Source: Clostridiales bacterium (GTDB lineage Bacteria; Bacillota_A; Clostridia; Christensenellales; Borkfalkiaceae). Taken from it: DNA of 40,783 bases. Of this stretch, positions 8,569 through 18,771 are shown piece after piece (the first letter of the stretch is position 1; each line of letters starts with the position of its first letter). The notes under the pieces were generated by a model. That model did not search any database, was not told the DNA's origin, and was given only the letters and a program-made list of their open reading frames with translations. The stretch is from the NCBI GenBank assembly GCA_015055785.1, contig SVHQ01000002.1, forward strand, positions 1 to 40,783, read 5' to 3'. The position numbers and the translations under genes are program-made.

Positions 8569-9942
8569 TCTTCAAAAAGCGTTAAAAAGGAAAAATACTC
8601 AAAATTCAGCCTATTAAAAGGCGCGGCATGGATAGCGGCGGGCGGTTTTGTAGCCAAGCTCATCGGTGCGCTTTATCGTATTCCGCTCACCAACCTCATT
8701 GGCGGTCACGGCATGGGTTTATATCAGCTTGTGTATCCCGTGTATTGCTTGCTCCTCACCGTGTCTGCCACGGGCATACCCTCGTCTATTGCCAAACTCA
8801 CCGCCGAGCGTGTTAGTAAAGGGGAAAATGCAGCGCCGCTTTTTAAAACGTCCATGTGGCTGTTTTTAATTATTGGCGGTGTGGGCAGTGTACTAATGGC
8901 GGTTTTTGCTCCCTTTTTATCCAAAGCACAAGGGAGCGAAGAGGTGCTGTGGGGGTATTATACGCTTGCGCCGTCGGTATTTTTGGTGTCGGCAATTTCC
9001 GTTTTTAGGGGCTGGTTTCAGGGAAATAATAAGATGCACCCCACGGCGTTTTCGGAGATTACAGAACAAGCCGTAAAAGTGGCTTTGGGTTTGTATTTTG
9101 CCAATCGTTATAAGGACAACGTGGGCAAAGCGGTGGTGTTTTTACTACTTTCTGTTACGTTGTCGGAATTGGCGGCATTATTTTTAATGTGGTGGCTGTA
9201 TAACAGGGAAAAACGCCGTAAAAAAAGAAAAACTCATCAAAACCCTGCCCCCATGGAAGAGGAAAATGAAAGGGGCAAGGTTGCGGTGAGTAAAGCGAGT
9301 GCCAAAACAATTTTAAAATTAAGCATTCCTGTCACGTTTAGTTCGATTTTATTGCCGCTGTCGGGGCTGTTAGACAGCGTTTTAGCACCAAGATTGCTCA
9401 GTGCCTACACCGCGGATGCCGTGACGCTGTTCGGATTGTTTGCAGGCGGCGCGGTGACGATTATCAATCTGCCCGTTTCCGTTTGTTACGGTGTTGCGGC
9501 GGCGAGCGTACCCGCCGTTGCTTCCTCAAAACAGCCAAGGAAGAAGCTCTTTTTTTCTCTTGCAATCACGGTGGCAGTTGCGCTTCCAAGTGCACTCGGC
9601 TTATATTTGTTTGCTTCTCCTGCGGCAAAAATCATCTTTCGTTCGCTTTCGGGCGAGGAATTAGAAACACTGATACGCCTTGTGAAAATATTCTCTATCA
9701 GCGCATTGACGCTCTCTTGCGTGCAAACGCTTTCGGCGTGTTTGACGGCGCAGGGCAAGCCGCAATATGCCGCTCTTTCGATGCTGCTCGCCGTGGTGGT
9801 GAAAACGGCAACGTACGTCTTTCTTTTGCAAAAACCCGAGGTTTCGATTTTTGGCATGGCGCACGCGACGAATATTTGTTATCTGGTTGCTTTTTTCTTG
9901 GATTTGTTGTATAATTTAAGGGTATCGAAAAAGCGACGTTAA
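8557..9942 (+). CDS. SpoVB/MurJ-like lipid-linked saccharide flippase
   Basis: A 461-residue polytopic protein of the MVF/polysaccharide-biosynthesis superfamily (SpoVB, YabM, MurJ-like). Early residues show GAAWIAAGGFVAKLIGALYR and TATGIPSS-like (SATGIPSSIAKLTAERV), followed by RGWFQGNNKMHPTAFSEITEQ, all typical of SpoVB-type proteins. Such proteins flip lipid-linked cell-wall precursors. The mazG fusion gene follows, the yabM-yabN order known from Bacillus. The linker after residue 225 (about KRRKKRKTHQNPAPMEEENERGK) is hydrophilic and contains a NPAP stretch encoded by a partial copy of the dispersed repeat. The N-terminal MRSTSS is itself encoded by another copy of that repeat. Confidence 0.9.
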   Translation: MRSTSSKSVKKEKYSKFSLLKGAAWIAAGGFVAKLIGALYRIPLTNLIGGHGMGLYQLVYPVYCLLLTVSATGIPSSIAKLTAERVSKGENAAPLFKTSMWLFLIIGGVGSVLMAVFAPFLSKAQGSEEVLWGYYTLAPSVFLVSAISVFRGWFQGNNKMHPTAFSEITEQAVKVALGLYFANRYKDNVGKAVVFLLLSVTLSELAALFLMWWLYNREKRRKKRKTHQNPAPMEEENERGKVAVSKASAKTILKLSIPVTFSSILLPLSGLLDSVLAPRLLSAYTADAVTLFGLFAGGAVTIINLPVSVCYGVAAASVPAVASSKQPRKKLFFSLAITVAVALPSALGLYLFASPAAKIIFRSLSGEELETLIRLVKIFSISALTLSCVQTLSACLTAQGKPQYAALSMLLAVVVKTATYVFLLQKPEVSIFGMAHATNICYLVAFFLDLLYNLRVSKKRR

Positions 9943-9976
9943 AACGGCGTCAAGAAGAAAGCGAGGATAACGAGAG

Positions 9977-11410
9977 ATGATTACGGTAATTGGTTTGGGG
10001 ATAGAAAAAGGCGACATTACAAAACGCGGCGAAGAAACGTTGTTGCAAGCGGCGAAAACGGGCAGACCGATTGTGGTGCGAACGGCACACACCCTTTCCT
10101 ATCAAACGGTGACGGATTTGGGGGTAGCACACACTTGTTTGGATTATGTGTATGAAAACAGCCGCAATTTTGCCACCCTTTCGAAAAATCTTGCCAAAGC
10201 CGTGGCAGATAGCGGTGAAAACGCCGTATACTTGGTGGACGGCGCGGCAACCGAGGATAATTCCGTAAAAGCACTTTTAAAACGCACGCGCGGGAAGATA
10301 GAAATTATCGATGGCGTATCGCGCGTAACGGCATTGGCGCGCGCGGCACGTTTTTCCGGTTGTTCTTATACGGCGGTGTCGGCGTACGAACTCGCAGAAA
10401 GAGCAAAAGACGGCGGTTTAAGTTTGCCGCTTATTGTGTATGACGTGGACGATAACGCTTTGGCGAGCGACGTTAAGCTTTTACTTGGGGACTTGTTTGG
10501 CGAGGAAACGCAAGCGGTATATTTGCAAGGCGGAGCTTCGAAGAAAATCTCCCTTTATCAATTGGATTGGCAAAAGCAGTACGATTACACCTCGGCTGTG
10601 GCGATTGAAAAGGTGGAACTTTTAGAAAAACAGCGTTTTACGTTGGACGATTTAAAGGAAATTGTGGTGCGACTTCGTGCGCCGAACGGTTGTCCTTGGG
10701 ATAGGGTGCAAACGAACGAAAGTATTAAAATGTCGGCGGTGGAAGAAGCGTATGAATTGGTGGATGCAATCGACGCTGGAGATGACGATAAAGTGTTGGA
10801 AGAGGCAGGGGATATCTTGTTGCAAACGGTGTTCCATGCCGTGATGAAAGAGGAAACGGGTGCGTTTAATTTAACGGACGTGTTGACGGGAATTTGTCAA
10901 AAACTCATCACAAGACATACCCATGTATTTGGTGAAGACAAAGCTAAGGACGGCGAGAGCGCGCTTTCCGTGTGGGAAAAGAACAAGATGACGGAAAAGC
11001 ATCAAGAGACGTTTGCCGATTCCGTCAACGACGTGCCTAAGTGCTTCCCCGCGGCAATGCGTGCGCAAAAAGTAGGCAAACGCGCAGGAAAAGCAGGTTT
11101 GGATTTTGCCGATGCCAAAGCGGCGGCAGAGCATTTGCAAAAAGAGCTTGACGAATTTTTCGAGGCGTATCGTGCAGGCGACAAGGAAGAAACGGAAAAG
11201 GAGCTTGGCGACGTACTCTTTGCTGCGGTGAATATCGGCAGAAAAGCAGGGTGCGATTGCGAAAAAGCGTTGAAAGAAAGCGTGGAAAGATTTGCTGCGC
11301 GTTTCACCAAGGCAGAAGCGATGGCGCTTGCTGATGGAAAGGACGTGACCAAGCTTTCGGACGAGGAATGGGACGAATATTATAAAAAAGCCAAAAAATT
11401 GTTGCAATAA
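9977..11410 (+). CDS. mazG: Tetrapyrrole-methylase/MazG fusion NTP pyrophosphohydrolase (YabN-like)
   Basis: A 477-residue two-domain protein. Residues 1-210 are a tetrapyrrole (corrin/porphyrin) methylase-like domain starting ITVIGLGIEKGDIT. From about residue 225 comes MazG, with LRAPNGCPWDRVQTNESIK, the EEAYELVDAID metal-binding helix and EEAGDILLQTVFHA; a second, less complete MazG repeat follows (EKELGDVLFAAVNIGRKAG). This matches YabN of Bacillus. MazG hydrolyses nucleoside triphosphates to monophosphates and is linked to pool sanitation; the role of the methylase domain is unknown. The gene starts 34 nt after the flippase gene and belongs to the same operon. Confidence 0.95.
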   Translation: MITVIGLGIEKGDITKRGEETLLQAAKTGRPIVVRTAHTLSYQTVTDLGVAHTCLDYVYENSRNFATLSKNLAKAVADSGENAVYLVDGAATEDNSVKALLKRTRGKIEIIDGVSRVTALARAARFSGCSYTAVSAYELAERAKDGGLSLPLIVYDVDDNALASDVKLLLGDLFGEETQAVYLQGGASKKISLYQLDWQKQYDYTSAVAIEKVELLEKQRFTLDDLKEIVVRLRAPNGCPWDRVQTNESIKMSAVEEAYELVDAIDAGDDDKVLEEAGDILLQTVFHAVMKEETGAFNLTDVLTGICQKLITRHTHVFGEDKAKDGESALSVWEKNKMTEKHQETFADSVNDVPKCFPAAMRAQKVGKRAGKAGLDFADAKAAAEHLQKELDEFFEAYRAGDKEETEKELGDVLFAAVNIGRKAGCDCEKALKESVERFAARFTKAEAMALADGKDVTKLSDEEWDEYYKKAKKLLQ

Positions 11411-11459
11411 AAATAACGCCATATCACACGGTAACGAATAGGCTATTTATAAGCTTGAA

Positions 11460-11516
11460 AGAAAGATAGAAAGACTTAATCCAACGGAACGTTGGGGGGC
11501 AGGTATGCGTTTAACG
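11460..11516 (+). repeat. Composite repeat region upstream of dus
   Basis: AGAAAGATAGAAAGAC (11460-11475) recurs exactly at 18772-18787. CCAACGGAACGTTGG (11481-11495) is a perfect 6-bp palindrome with a 3-nt loop, and its right part GGAACGTTGG also recurs in the 18.8-kb copy. From 11494 the GGGGGGCAGGTATGCG repeat follows and carries the dus start. Confidence 0.8.
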
Positions 11517-12443
11517 AGTATAAAGATAGGAAATGTCACAATTGAAAACAACGTATTCCTCGCGCCTTTGGCAGGATATACAAACTATCCTTTTCGCCGA
11601 CTTTGCAAAGGTTACGGCGCAGGACTTTGTTATACGGAAATGGTCAGTGCAAAGGGCTTAAAATACGGCAGTGAAAACACCAAAGAACTTCTTTACACAG
11701 ACGAAAAAGAGGGGCTTTGTGCAGCACAGATTTTTGGCAACGAACCGGATACCATGCGCGCGGCGTGTGAACACGAAGCATTGACCCCTTTCCCTATTAT
11801 TGATATTAATATGGGTTGCCCCGTGCCGAAAATTTATAAAAACGGCGAGGGTAGCGCACTCTTAGAAAACCCCATTTTAGCGGAAAAAATCGTCAACGAA
11901 TGCGTCAAGAGCGGAAAAATTATCACGGTAAAAATGCGCATCGGTATTCACGAGGGAGCATACATAACGGAGGAATTTGCCCGCCGTATGGAGGGGGCAG
12001 GCGCACAGCTTATCACCGTCCATGGCAGAACAAAAGACAAGGTGTATGCAGGCGACGTGCATTTTGATGAAATTGCCGCGGCGAAAAAAGCTGTAAAAAT
12101 TCCTGTGATTGCCAACGGCGGAGTGTTTTCAAACGAGGATGCGGAAAAGCTGTTAAAGGAAACGGGTGCGGACGGCGTGATGGTAGCAAGGGCTTCTCTT
12201 TTTCATCCGCAAATCTTCTGTGAACTGACGAATACGCCGACGGAAAACAAACTTCAAATGTTTGAAAAACAGTTAAAATGGACGGGGCAGGTATGCGACG
12301 AACGTTTTACAACGGTGTTCATGCGCAAGATGGCGGCGTTTTACGTAAAAGGGGAGCGCGGCGCAGCGGCGTACAAAGAAAGATTGTTCCAAGCGCAAAC
12401 CCCCGACGAGGTTTTGAAAATAGCCCAAGAAATGTGGGATTAA
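11505..12443 (+). CDS. dus: tRNA-dihydrouridine synthase (DusB-type)
   Basis: A 312-residue flavoenzyme that reduces uridine to dihydrouridine in tRNA. It shows the Dus opening NNVFLAPLAGYTNYPFR, AGLCYTEMVSAKGL, the catalytic loop INMGCPVPKIYKNGEGSALL with active-site C105, ITVHGRTK, and the FMN-phosphate loop VIANGGVFSNEDA followed by GADGVMVARA. Length and motifs fit DusB of Firmicutes. The start codon and ribosome binding site lie inside a dispersed repeat. Codons for TGQVCDE near the C-terminus contain a further copy of the 14-mer GGGGCAGGTATGCG (12284-12297). A terminator follows. Confidence 0.95.
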   Translation: MRLTSIKIGNVTIENNVFLAPLAGYTNYPFRRLCKGYGAGLCYTEMVSAKGLKYGSENTKELLYTDEKEGLCAAQIFGNEPDTMRAACEHEALTPFPIIDINMGCPVPKIYKNGEGSALLENPILAEKIVNECVKSGKIITVKMRIGIHEGAYITEEFARRMEGAGAQLITVHGRTKDKVYAGDVHFDEIAAAKKAVKIPVIANGGVFSNEDAEKLLKETGADGVMVARASLFHPQIFCELTNTPTENKLQMFEKQLKWTGQVCDERFTTVFMRKMAAFYVKGERGAAAYKERLFQAQTPDEVLKIAQEMWD

Positions 12444-12482
12444 GAATTATACAAAAAAACTATATAAAAACGCAATAAAAAG

Positions 12483-12514
12483 CACCCTCGGAAAATCCAC
12501 CGAAGGTGTTTTTT
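12483..12514 (+). terminator. Terminator after dus
   Basis: CACCCTCGG (12483-12491) and CCGAAGGTG (12500-12508) pair with one mismatch and are followed by TTTTTTG. Confidence 0.85.
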
Positions 12515-12571
12515 GTATAGGAGCTCCAGATAGTTAAGGAGACTTAATATAAGTGTTAGCGATGAATAGAA

Positions 12572-12787
12572 ATGTCATACCGACCGAGCGAAACGAGAGG
12601 AGCGTATCTCAAAGAGTGAAAAGGTAAAAGTGAATAGTGAAAGAGTGTGGTAGAATTAACGATGAGATTGTCGCGCATACGCCACGGGATTGCCGCATTT
12701 TATTCGCAATGACACGTGGCGTATGCGCGGCAATGACGGAGTGGAGATACACTCGACTTCGGGCTGCGCCTACGCTCGGTATGACAT
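12572..12787. mobile_element. MITE-like inverted-repeat element, about 216 bp
   Basis: The ends are complementary: ATGTCATACCGACCGAGCG (12572-12590) against CGCTCGGTATGACAT (12773-12787), with 4 extra bases on the left. Inside is a perfect 15-bp inverted repeat, CGCGCATACGCCACG (12672-12686) / CGTGGCGTATGCGCG (12715-12729). No ORF was seen. The left-end 19-mer recurs exactly, in inverse orientation, at 18711-18729. This fits a non-autonomous element in the gap between dus and the HTH gene (12444-12836), which otherwise holds only the dus terminator. Confidence 0.7.
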
Positions 12788-12836
12788 GGTTAAGGATGCA
12801 ATAAGAAAATTTTTTTAAAGTTACGCAAATAAGTGA

Positions 12837-13319
12837 TTAATGATTAAGGCTTGTTTCGTAATATTTATTTACTAATTGCAGCACTTGCTTGCGATCTCCT
12901 TTTAGAATAATACGAACACAAGCATTTAACGGAGCATCTAAAGAAAATTCAAGATTATGATAATCTCCGTTATTGATTTCATAGCAAAAAAATTGAGTAA
13001 TTTTCTTTCTGTCGCTATGGGGGATGTCTAAAATAATGCAACATTCTTCACGGGTTTTCTTTTTATCCAATAGAAAATCGTAAACGACTGCATTATTTTT
13101 TGCCAAAATACTCGGTCGAATAAAGGGATGTGCAATGAAAGACTCTACTTGTTCGGCTGTAAAATGCCAAATACCATTTATTTTTTCGCCTTGGAGTATT
13201 CCATTCGTCAAATGATTGCGCAACGTTCTATCAGAAAGTCCCGTAAATTGTGCAATATGTCCCAATGTATATAACGTATTTTCATTTTCAATATCTGTAA
13301 AAGAAAAATCTTCTTTCAT
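12837..13319 (-). CDS. Small HTH DNA-binding protein
   Basis: A 160-residue protein with an N-terminal winged-helix/MerR- or excisionase-like helix-turn-helix: YTLGHIAQFTGLSDRTLRNH, then GILQGEKINGIWHFTAEQVESFI (residues about 15-60). The remaining about 100 residues match no family I recognise. It is probably a transcription regulator of one or a few local targets. AGGAGGT lies just upstream and a good promoter is present. A perfect 12-bp inverted repeat 34 bp beyond its -35 box, between this gene and gyrB, is a candidate operator. The gene is on the opposite strand from its neighbours and next to a MITE-like element, so it may be a newcomer. Confidence 0.75.
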   Translation of the reverse strand: MKEDFSFTDIENENTLYTLGHIAQFTGLSDRTLRNHLTNGILQGEKINGIWHFTAEQVESFIAHPFIRPSILAKNNAVVYDFLLDKKKTREECCIILDIPHSDRKKITQFFCYEINNGDYHNLEFSLDAPLNACVRIILKGDRKQVLQLVNKYYETSLNH

Positions 13320-13368
13320 AAAAAATTACCTCCTGTGTAGTATAAGGTGATGCATGCTTCACATTTAT

Positions 13369-13397
13369 ATTATACAAAAATAAGGGAAAAACCGCAA
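13369..13397 (-). promoter_or_regulatory. Promoter of the HTH gene
   Basis: On the minus strand: TTGCGG (13397-13392), 17-nt spacer, TATAAT (13374-13369), then AGGAGGT before the ATG at 13319. Confidence 0.75.
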
Positions 13398-13405
13398 GAC
13401 AATCC

Positions 13406-13436
13406 TAATATGAAAAATCGCGACTTTTTCATATTA
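13406..13436. promoter_or_regulatory. Perfect 12-bp inverted repeat, possible operator
   Basis: TAATATGAAAAA (13406-13417), 7-nt centre TCGCGAC, TTTTTCATATTA (13425-13436). It sits in the 442-bp gap between the divergent HTH gene and gyrB, close to the HTH promoter. It could be an operator or a stem-loop. The rest of the gap holds the gyrB promoter and leader, and I see no gene in it. Confidence 0.55.
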
Positions 13437-13610
13437 AAACAAGTGTCACATGAACTCCGTAAAAATAGGGCGAAAATCAAACGCTTTTATGCGTAGCGGT
13501 ATTCTTACTCAAAGAAAGGCAAAAAACACGATTTTAGAGGGAAAGACGGGCGAATTTTTAACAATTTGCATAAAAAAGGTGCAAACGGAGAAAAACTTTT
13601 GCTCAAACGC

Positions 13611-13639
13611 TGTACTTTTGGAAAAAAATGTGTTATAAT
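13611..13639 (+). promoter_or_regulatory. Promoter of gyrB
   Basis: A weak -35 TGTACT (13611-13616), 17-nt spacer, consensus TATAAT (13634-13639). The leader to the ATG at 13762 is about 115 nt. Confidence 0.65.
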
Positions 13640-13658
13640 GATAAAGAAAGTGGCTTTT

Positions 13659-13683
13659 TCCCTTTTTTATATATAAAAAGGGA
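13659..13683 (+). promoter_or_regulatory. Leader hairpin of gyrB
   Basis: TCCCTTTTT (13659-13667), loop TATATAT, AAAAAGGGA (13675-13683): a perfect 9-bp stem near the predicted 5' end of the gyrB transcript. It may protect or regulate the mRNA; no T-run follows, so it is not a typical terminator. Confidence 0.5.
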
Positions 13684-13740
13684 AAGGGGCAAAGAAAACA
13701 AGGTTTTTTAAAAAGACAGAAAAGGGTACTTGAAAGGTAA

Positions 13741-15675
<1,935 letters not shown>

Positions 15676-15693
15676 AAACAACGACTGTTTTCT

Positions 15694-15920
15694 GTGAATT
15701 GCAAGCATAGCTCGCGTGAATTTTCGCTTCGCTCAGTGAATTGCTCACATACGTTCGCGTGAATTGCCAACGTACCGTTGGCGTTGCGGTAAGGATTTAT
15801 AAATAATAGCCACAACGCGAACCATAGGTTTGCAATTCACGTTTTCAAAGAAAACAATTCACGTTGCCATAGGCAACACTTCACGCCCGAAGGGCAATTC
15901 ACTTATATAGGGCAATTCAC
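15694..15920 (+). repeat. Mirror-image hairpin-repeat array with empty core (gyrB-gyrA gap)
   Basis: Left half: GTGAATTG at 15694, 15736 and 15759, with the variant GTGAATTT at 15716. Right half: its complement CAATTCAC at 15833, 15855, 15895 and 15913, with the variant CACTTCAC at 15877. Most spacers are self-complementary, for example GCCAACGTACCGTTGGC, GTTTTCAAAGAAAAC, GTTGCCATAGGCAAC and GCCCGAAGGGC. The centre (15781-15817) reads GCGTTGCGG, about 20 nt of AT-rich DNA, then CCACAACGC, which pairs with it with one mismatch. The layout matches the array around the four-helix-bundle gene at 39.6-40.2 kb, but without a gene. Confidence 0.9.
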
Positions 15921-15949
15921 TTATATATAGTAAGGAGAAAAAATAAAAA

Positions 15950-18574
15950 ATGGCTAAAAAAGAAACCAGCCCGGAATTAACCGAGGAATTTAGAAAAACA
16001 CTCTCGATGACGAAGATGCTCGACGTCGAAGTAGATGACGAGCTGAAACGTTCTTTCATTGCTTATGCAATGGCAGTAAATAAATCACGTGCAATTCCTG
16101 ACGTGCGCGACGGTCTTAAACCCGTTCACAGACGTATTTTGTTCTCTATGCACGAAATGGGGCTTTATAACGATAAGGCAACGAGAAAGTGCGCCCGTAT
16201 CGTAGGGGACTGCATGGGTAAATATCACCCCCACGGCGACAGTTCCGTTTACGATGCCCTCGTGCGTCTTGCGCAGGAATTTACCATCAATTTCCCCCTT
16301 GTATACGGCCATGGTAACTTTGGTTCTATCGATGGCGACGGGGCGGCGGCTATGCGTTATACGGAAGCAAAGCTTACCAAGCTCGCAGCCGAAATGCTCA
16401 AGGATTTGGATAAGGAAACGGTAGATTTCATTCCCAACTTCGACGCGACGGAAGAAGAACCCACCGTACTCCCTGCAAGATATCCAAACCTTTTGGTGAA
16501 CGGTGCAGACGGTATTGCTGTAGGTATGGCAACGAATATCCCGCCGCACAATCTTGCGGAGGTTATCGACGGCGCGATTGCCATGATTGACAACCCCGAA
16601 ATCACGATTGACGAGCTGATGGAAATTATTCCCGCTCCCGATTTCCCTACGGGCGGCATCATCATGGGCAGAAGCGGCATTAAAAAGGCGTACAGAACGG
16701 GGCAGGGTAACATCATTATCCGCTCCAAGTGCGAAATTGAAGAATACGGCTCTGGTGGCAACACCCGTTCCCGTATCGTTGTTACGGAAATTCCTTATCA
16801 GGTGAACAAAGCCCAACTCGTTAAAACGATTGCCGACATGGTAAACGACAAGCGTTTGGAGGGCATTTCCGATATCCGCGACGAATCAGGCAGAGACGGT
16901 ATGCGTATCGTCATTGAATGTAAAAAGGACGCGAATGCACAGGTCGTTTTAAATACGTTGTATAAAAAGACGAAATTGCAGACGTCGGATGGTATTATCT
17001 TGTTGGCTTTGGTGGAAAACGGCACCGAACCCAAGACCCTCAATTTGCAGGAAATTTTATATCATTATCTCAAGCACCAAAAAGACGTCATCACGAGAAG
17101 AACCCGTTTTGACTTGGCGAAAACGGAAGAACGTGCGCACATTATCGCAGGTTTGGTGCTTGCCCTTGCAAACGTGGACGAAGTGATTAAGATTATCAAG
17201 GCTTCGGCGGACAAGAATGCGGCAATCGAGGGTTTGACGGGTGCGTTTGAATTGGATGAAAAGCAAGCCAACGCTATTTTGGAAATGCGTTTGCAGCGTT
17301 TGACCTCTCTCGAAGTGGAAAAATTAAAGGCAGAACTTACAGAATTGCAGGCTTTGATTGCAGATTTGAAAGATATCCTCGCAAACGAATGGCGCGTTAT
17401 GGAAATTATCAAAAACGACCTCACCGAAATCAAATCGAAATATCCTTCTCCCAGAAAGACGGAAATTTCCATCGACTACGGCAACATCGACGATGAAGAC
17501 CTTATCGACAGAGAGGACGTTGTTATCACGATTACTCACGGCGGCTATATCAAACGTTTGCCCGTAGAAGAATACAAAGCGCAGGGCAGAGGCGGCAGAG
17601 GTATCACGGGGCACCGTCCTAAAGATGAGGACTACGTAGAAAAGATGTTCGTTTGCTGCACGCACGATCCTATTTTGCTCTTCTCCTCGAAAGGCAAGGT
17701 TTATTCGATTAAGGGTTATGAAATCCCCGAGGCAAATCGCACGGCGCGCGGCAGAGCGGTTGTTAATATCGTACAGCTTGACCCGGGTGAAAAGATTGAA
17801 ACAGTGTTGCCTGTTTTGGAAAACGGCACGGGCTATCTCGTAATGGCAACGGAAAAGGGCTTGATTAAGAAAACGGCAACGTCAGAATTTGCGCGTATTC
17901 CTAAGAATGGTAAGATTGCGATTAAGTTGCAGGAAGAAGACCGCTTGATTTCCGTACAATTTGCAACGGGTGAAAATGAAATCCTCGTGGCATCGCGTGC
18001 AGGTAAGTGTATCCGATTTGCAGAAACGGACGTTCGTCCTACGGGCAGAGGCACGCAGGGTGTGCGCGCAATCAACCTCGCAAAAGAAGATATCGTAGTG
18101 GATATGTTGATTGTCGATAAAGAACAAGACATCTTCACGTTGACTTCACTTGGCTATGGTAAGCGTTCGAGCATTGAAGATTACCGTTTACAGACGCGTG
18201 GCGGTAAGGGTATCAAAGCAGGTGTGTTCAACGAAAAGACGGGCGAGCTTGTCAATATGAAGCTGGTGACGGACGAAAACGACATCATGATTATTACGAC
18301 GGGCGGCACGATTATTCGTATGCATGCGGACACGATTAGCCGTATCGGCAGAACAACGCGCGGCGTGCGTGTAATGAACGTAAAAGATAGTTTTGTTGCT
18401 ACGGTGGACGTCACCGAACGCGACGATGAAGCGGAAACGCAAGCTCCTGAAGAAACGGCGGCGGATCTGAGTCCTGAAGATTTGGCGGAAGGCGTGGATG
18501 AAATGGAAGAAATCGAAGAAAACGTAGTTTTGGACGATGAAGTGGCAGAAGAAGCTCCTGTCGATGAAGAATAA
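15950..18574 (+). CDS. gyrA: DNA gyrase subunit A
   Basis: An 874-residue cleavage-ligation subunit of DNA gyrase. The active tyrosine is Y137 in AAAMRYTEAKL. The quinolone region reads HPHGDSSVYDALVRLAQEF; S98 and D102 are the residues equivalent to E. coli S83 and D87 and are unmutated. Y119 in LVYGHGNFGS stands where Asp is usual (VDGHGNFGS). The C-terminal beta-pinwheel carries the gyrase signature QTRGGKGIKAG, close to the canonical GyrA box, which argues for GyrA rather than ParC. The last about 45 residues are very acidic. A GGAG lies 12-15 nt before the ATG. A strong terminator follows. Confidence 0.96.
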   Translation: MAKKETSPELTEEFRKTLSMTKMLDVEVDDELKRSFIAYAMAVNKSRAIPDVRDGLKPVHRRILFSMHEMGLYNDKATRKCARIVGDCMGKYHPHGDSSVYDALVRLAQEFTINFPLVYGHGNFGSIDGDGAAAMRYTEAKLTKLAAEMLKDLDKETVDFIPNFDATEEEPTVLPARYPNLLVNGADGIAVGMATNIPPHNLAEVIDGAIAMIDNPEITIDELMEIIPAPDFPTGGIIMGRSGIKKAYRTGQGNIIIRSKCEIEEYGSGGNTRSRIVVTEIPYQVNKAQLVKTIADMVNDKRLEGISDIRDESGRDGMRIVIECKKDANAQVVLNTLYKKTKLQTSDGIILLALVENGTEPKTLNLQEILYHYLKHQKDVITRRTRFDLAKTEERAHIIAGLVLALANVDEVIKIIKASADKNAAIEGLTGAFELDEKQANAILEMRLQRLTSLEVEKLKAELTELQALIADLKDILANEWRVMEIIKNDLTEIKSKYPSPRKTEISIDYGNIDDEDLIDREDVVITITHGGYIKRLPVEEYKAQGRGGRGITGHRPKDEDYVEKMFVCCTHDPILLFSSKGKVYSIKGYEIPEANRTARGRAVVNIVQLDPGEKIETVLPVLENGTGYLVMATEKGLIKKTATSEFARIPKNGKIAIKLQEEDRLISVQFATGENEILVASRAGKCIRFAETDVRPTGRGTQGVRAINLAKEDIVVDMLIVDKEQDIFTLTSLGYGKRSSIEDYRLQTRGGKGIKAGVFNEKTGELVNMKLVTDENDIMIITTGGTIIRMHADTISRIGRTTRGVRVMNVKDSFVATVDVTERDDEAETQAPEETAADLSPEDLAEGVDEMEEIEENVVLDDEVAEEAPVDEE

Positions 18575-18596
18575 GCGGTAAATTGAATAAAAAAAT

Positions 18597-18632
18597 GCAC
18601 CGTCTGCAATATTTTGCAGACGGTGCTATTTT
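18597..18632 (+). terminator. Terminator after gyrA
   Basis: GCACCGTCTGCAA (18597-18609) and TTGCAGACGGTGC (18614-18626) form a perfect 13-bp stem with loop TATT, followed by a T-rich stretch. Confidence 0.9.
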
Positions 18633-18646
18633 ATGCATTTGAAGCC

Positions 18647-18663
18647 ACCATGTACGCGTTGAA
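18647..18663 (+). repeat. Dispersed motif ACCATGTACGCGTTGAA, copy 1
   Basis: Exact 17-mer, identical at 33589-33605; one-base variants occur at 23193-23209 and 29700-29716. All four copies are intergenic and in the same orientation. Confidence 0.8.
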
Positions 18664-18710
18664 AGGAAAATAGCGACATGATTTTCTATGAGATACACGC
18701 CATTCGCTAA

Positions 18711-18729
18711 CGCTCGGTCGGTATGACAT
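18711..18729 (-). repeat. End fragment of the MITE-like element
   Basis: CGCTCGGTCGGTATGACAT is the exact reverse complement of the left end of the element at 12572. Upstream, GAGATACAC is also shared with the interior of that element (12754-12762). It may be a solo or decayed copy. Confidence 0.65.
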
Positions 18730-18771
18730 TATAAATCTTTACTCCCGATAACGCACCTATCTAATCTATAT

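Noticed and set aside
13450..13638. A 62-codon ORF upstream of gyrB
   Set aside because: No ribosome binding site, no recognisable features, and it overlaps the gyrB promoter.
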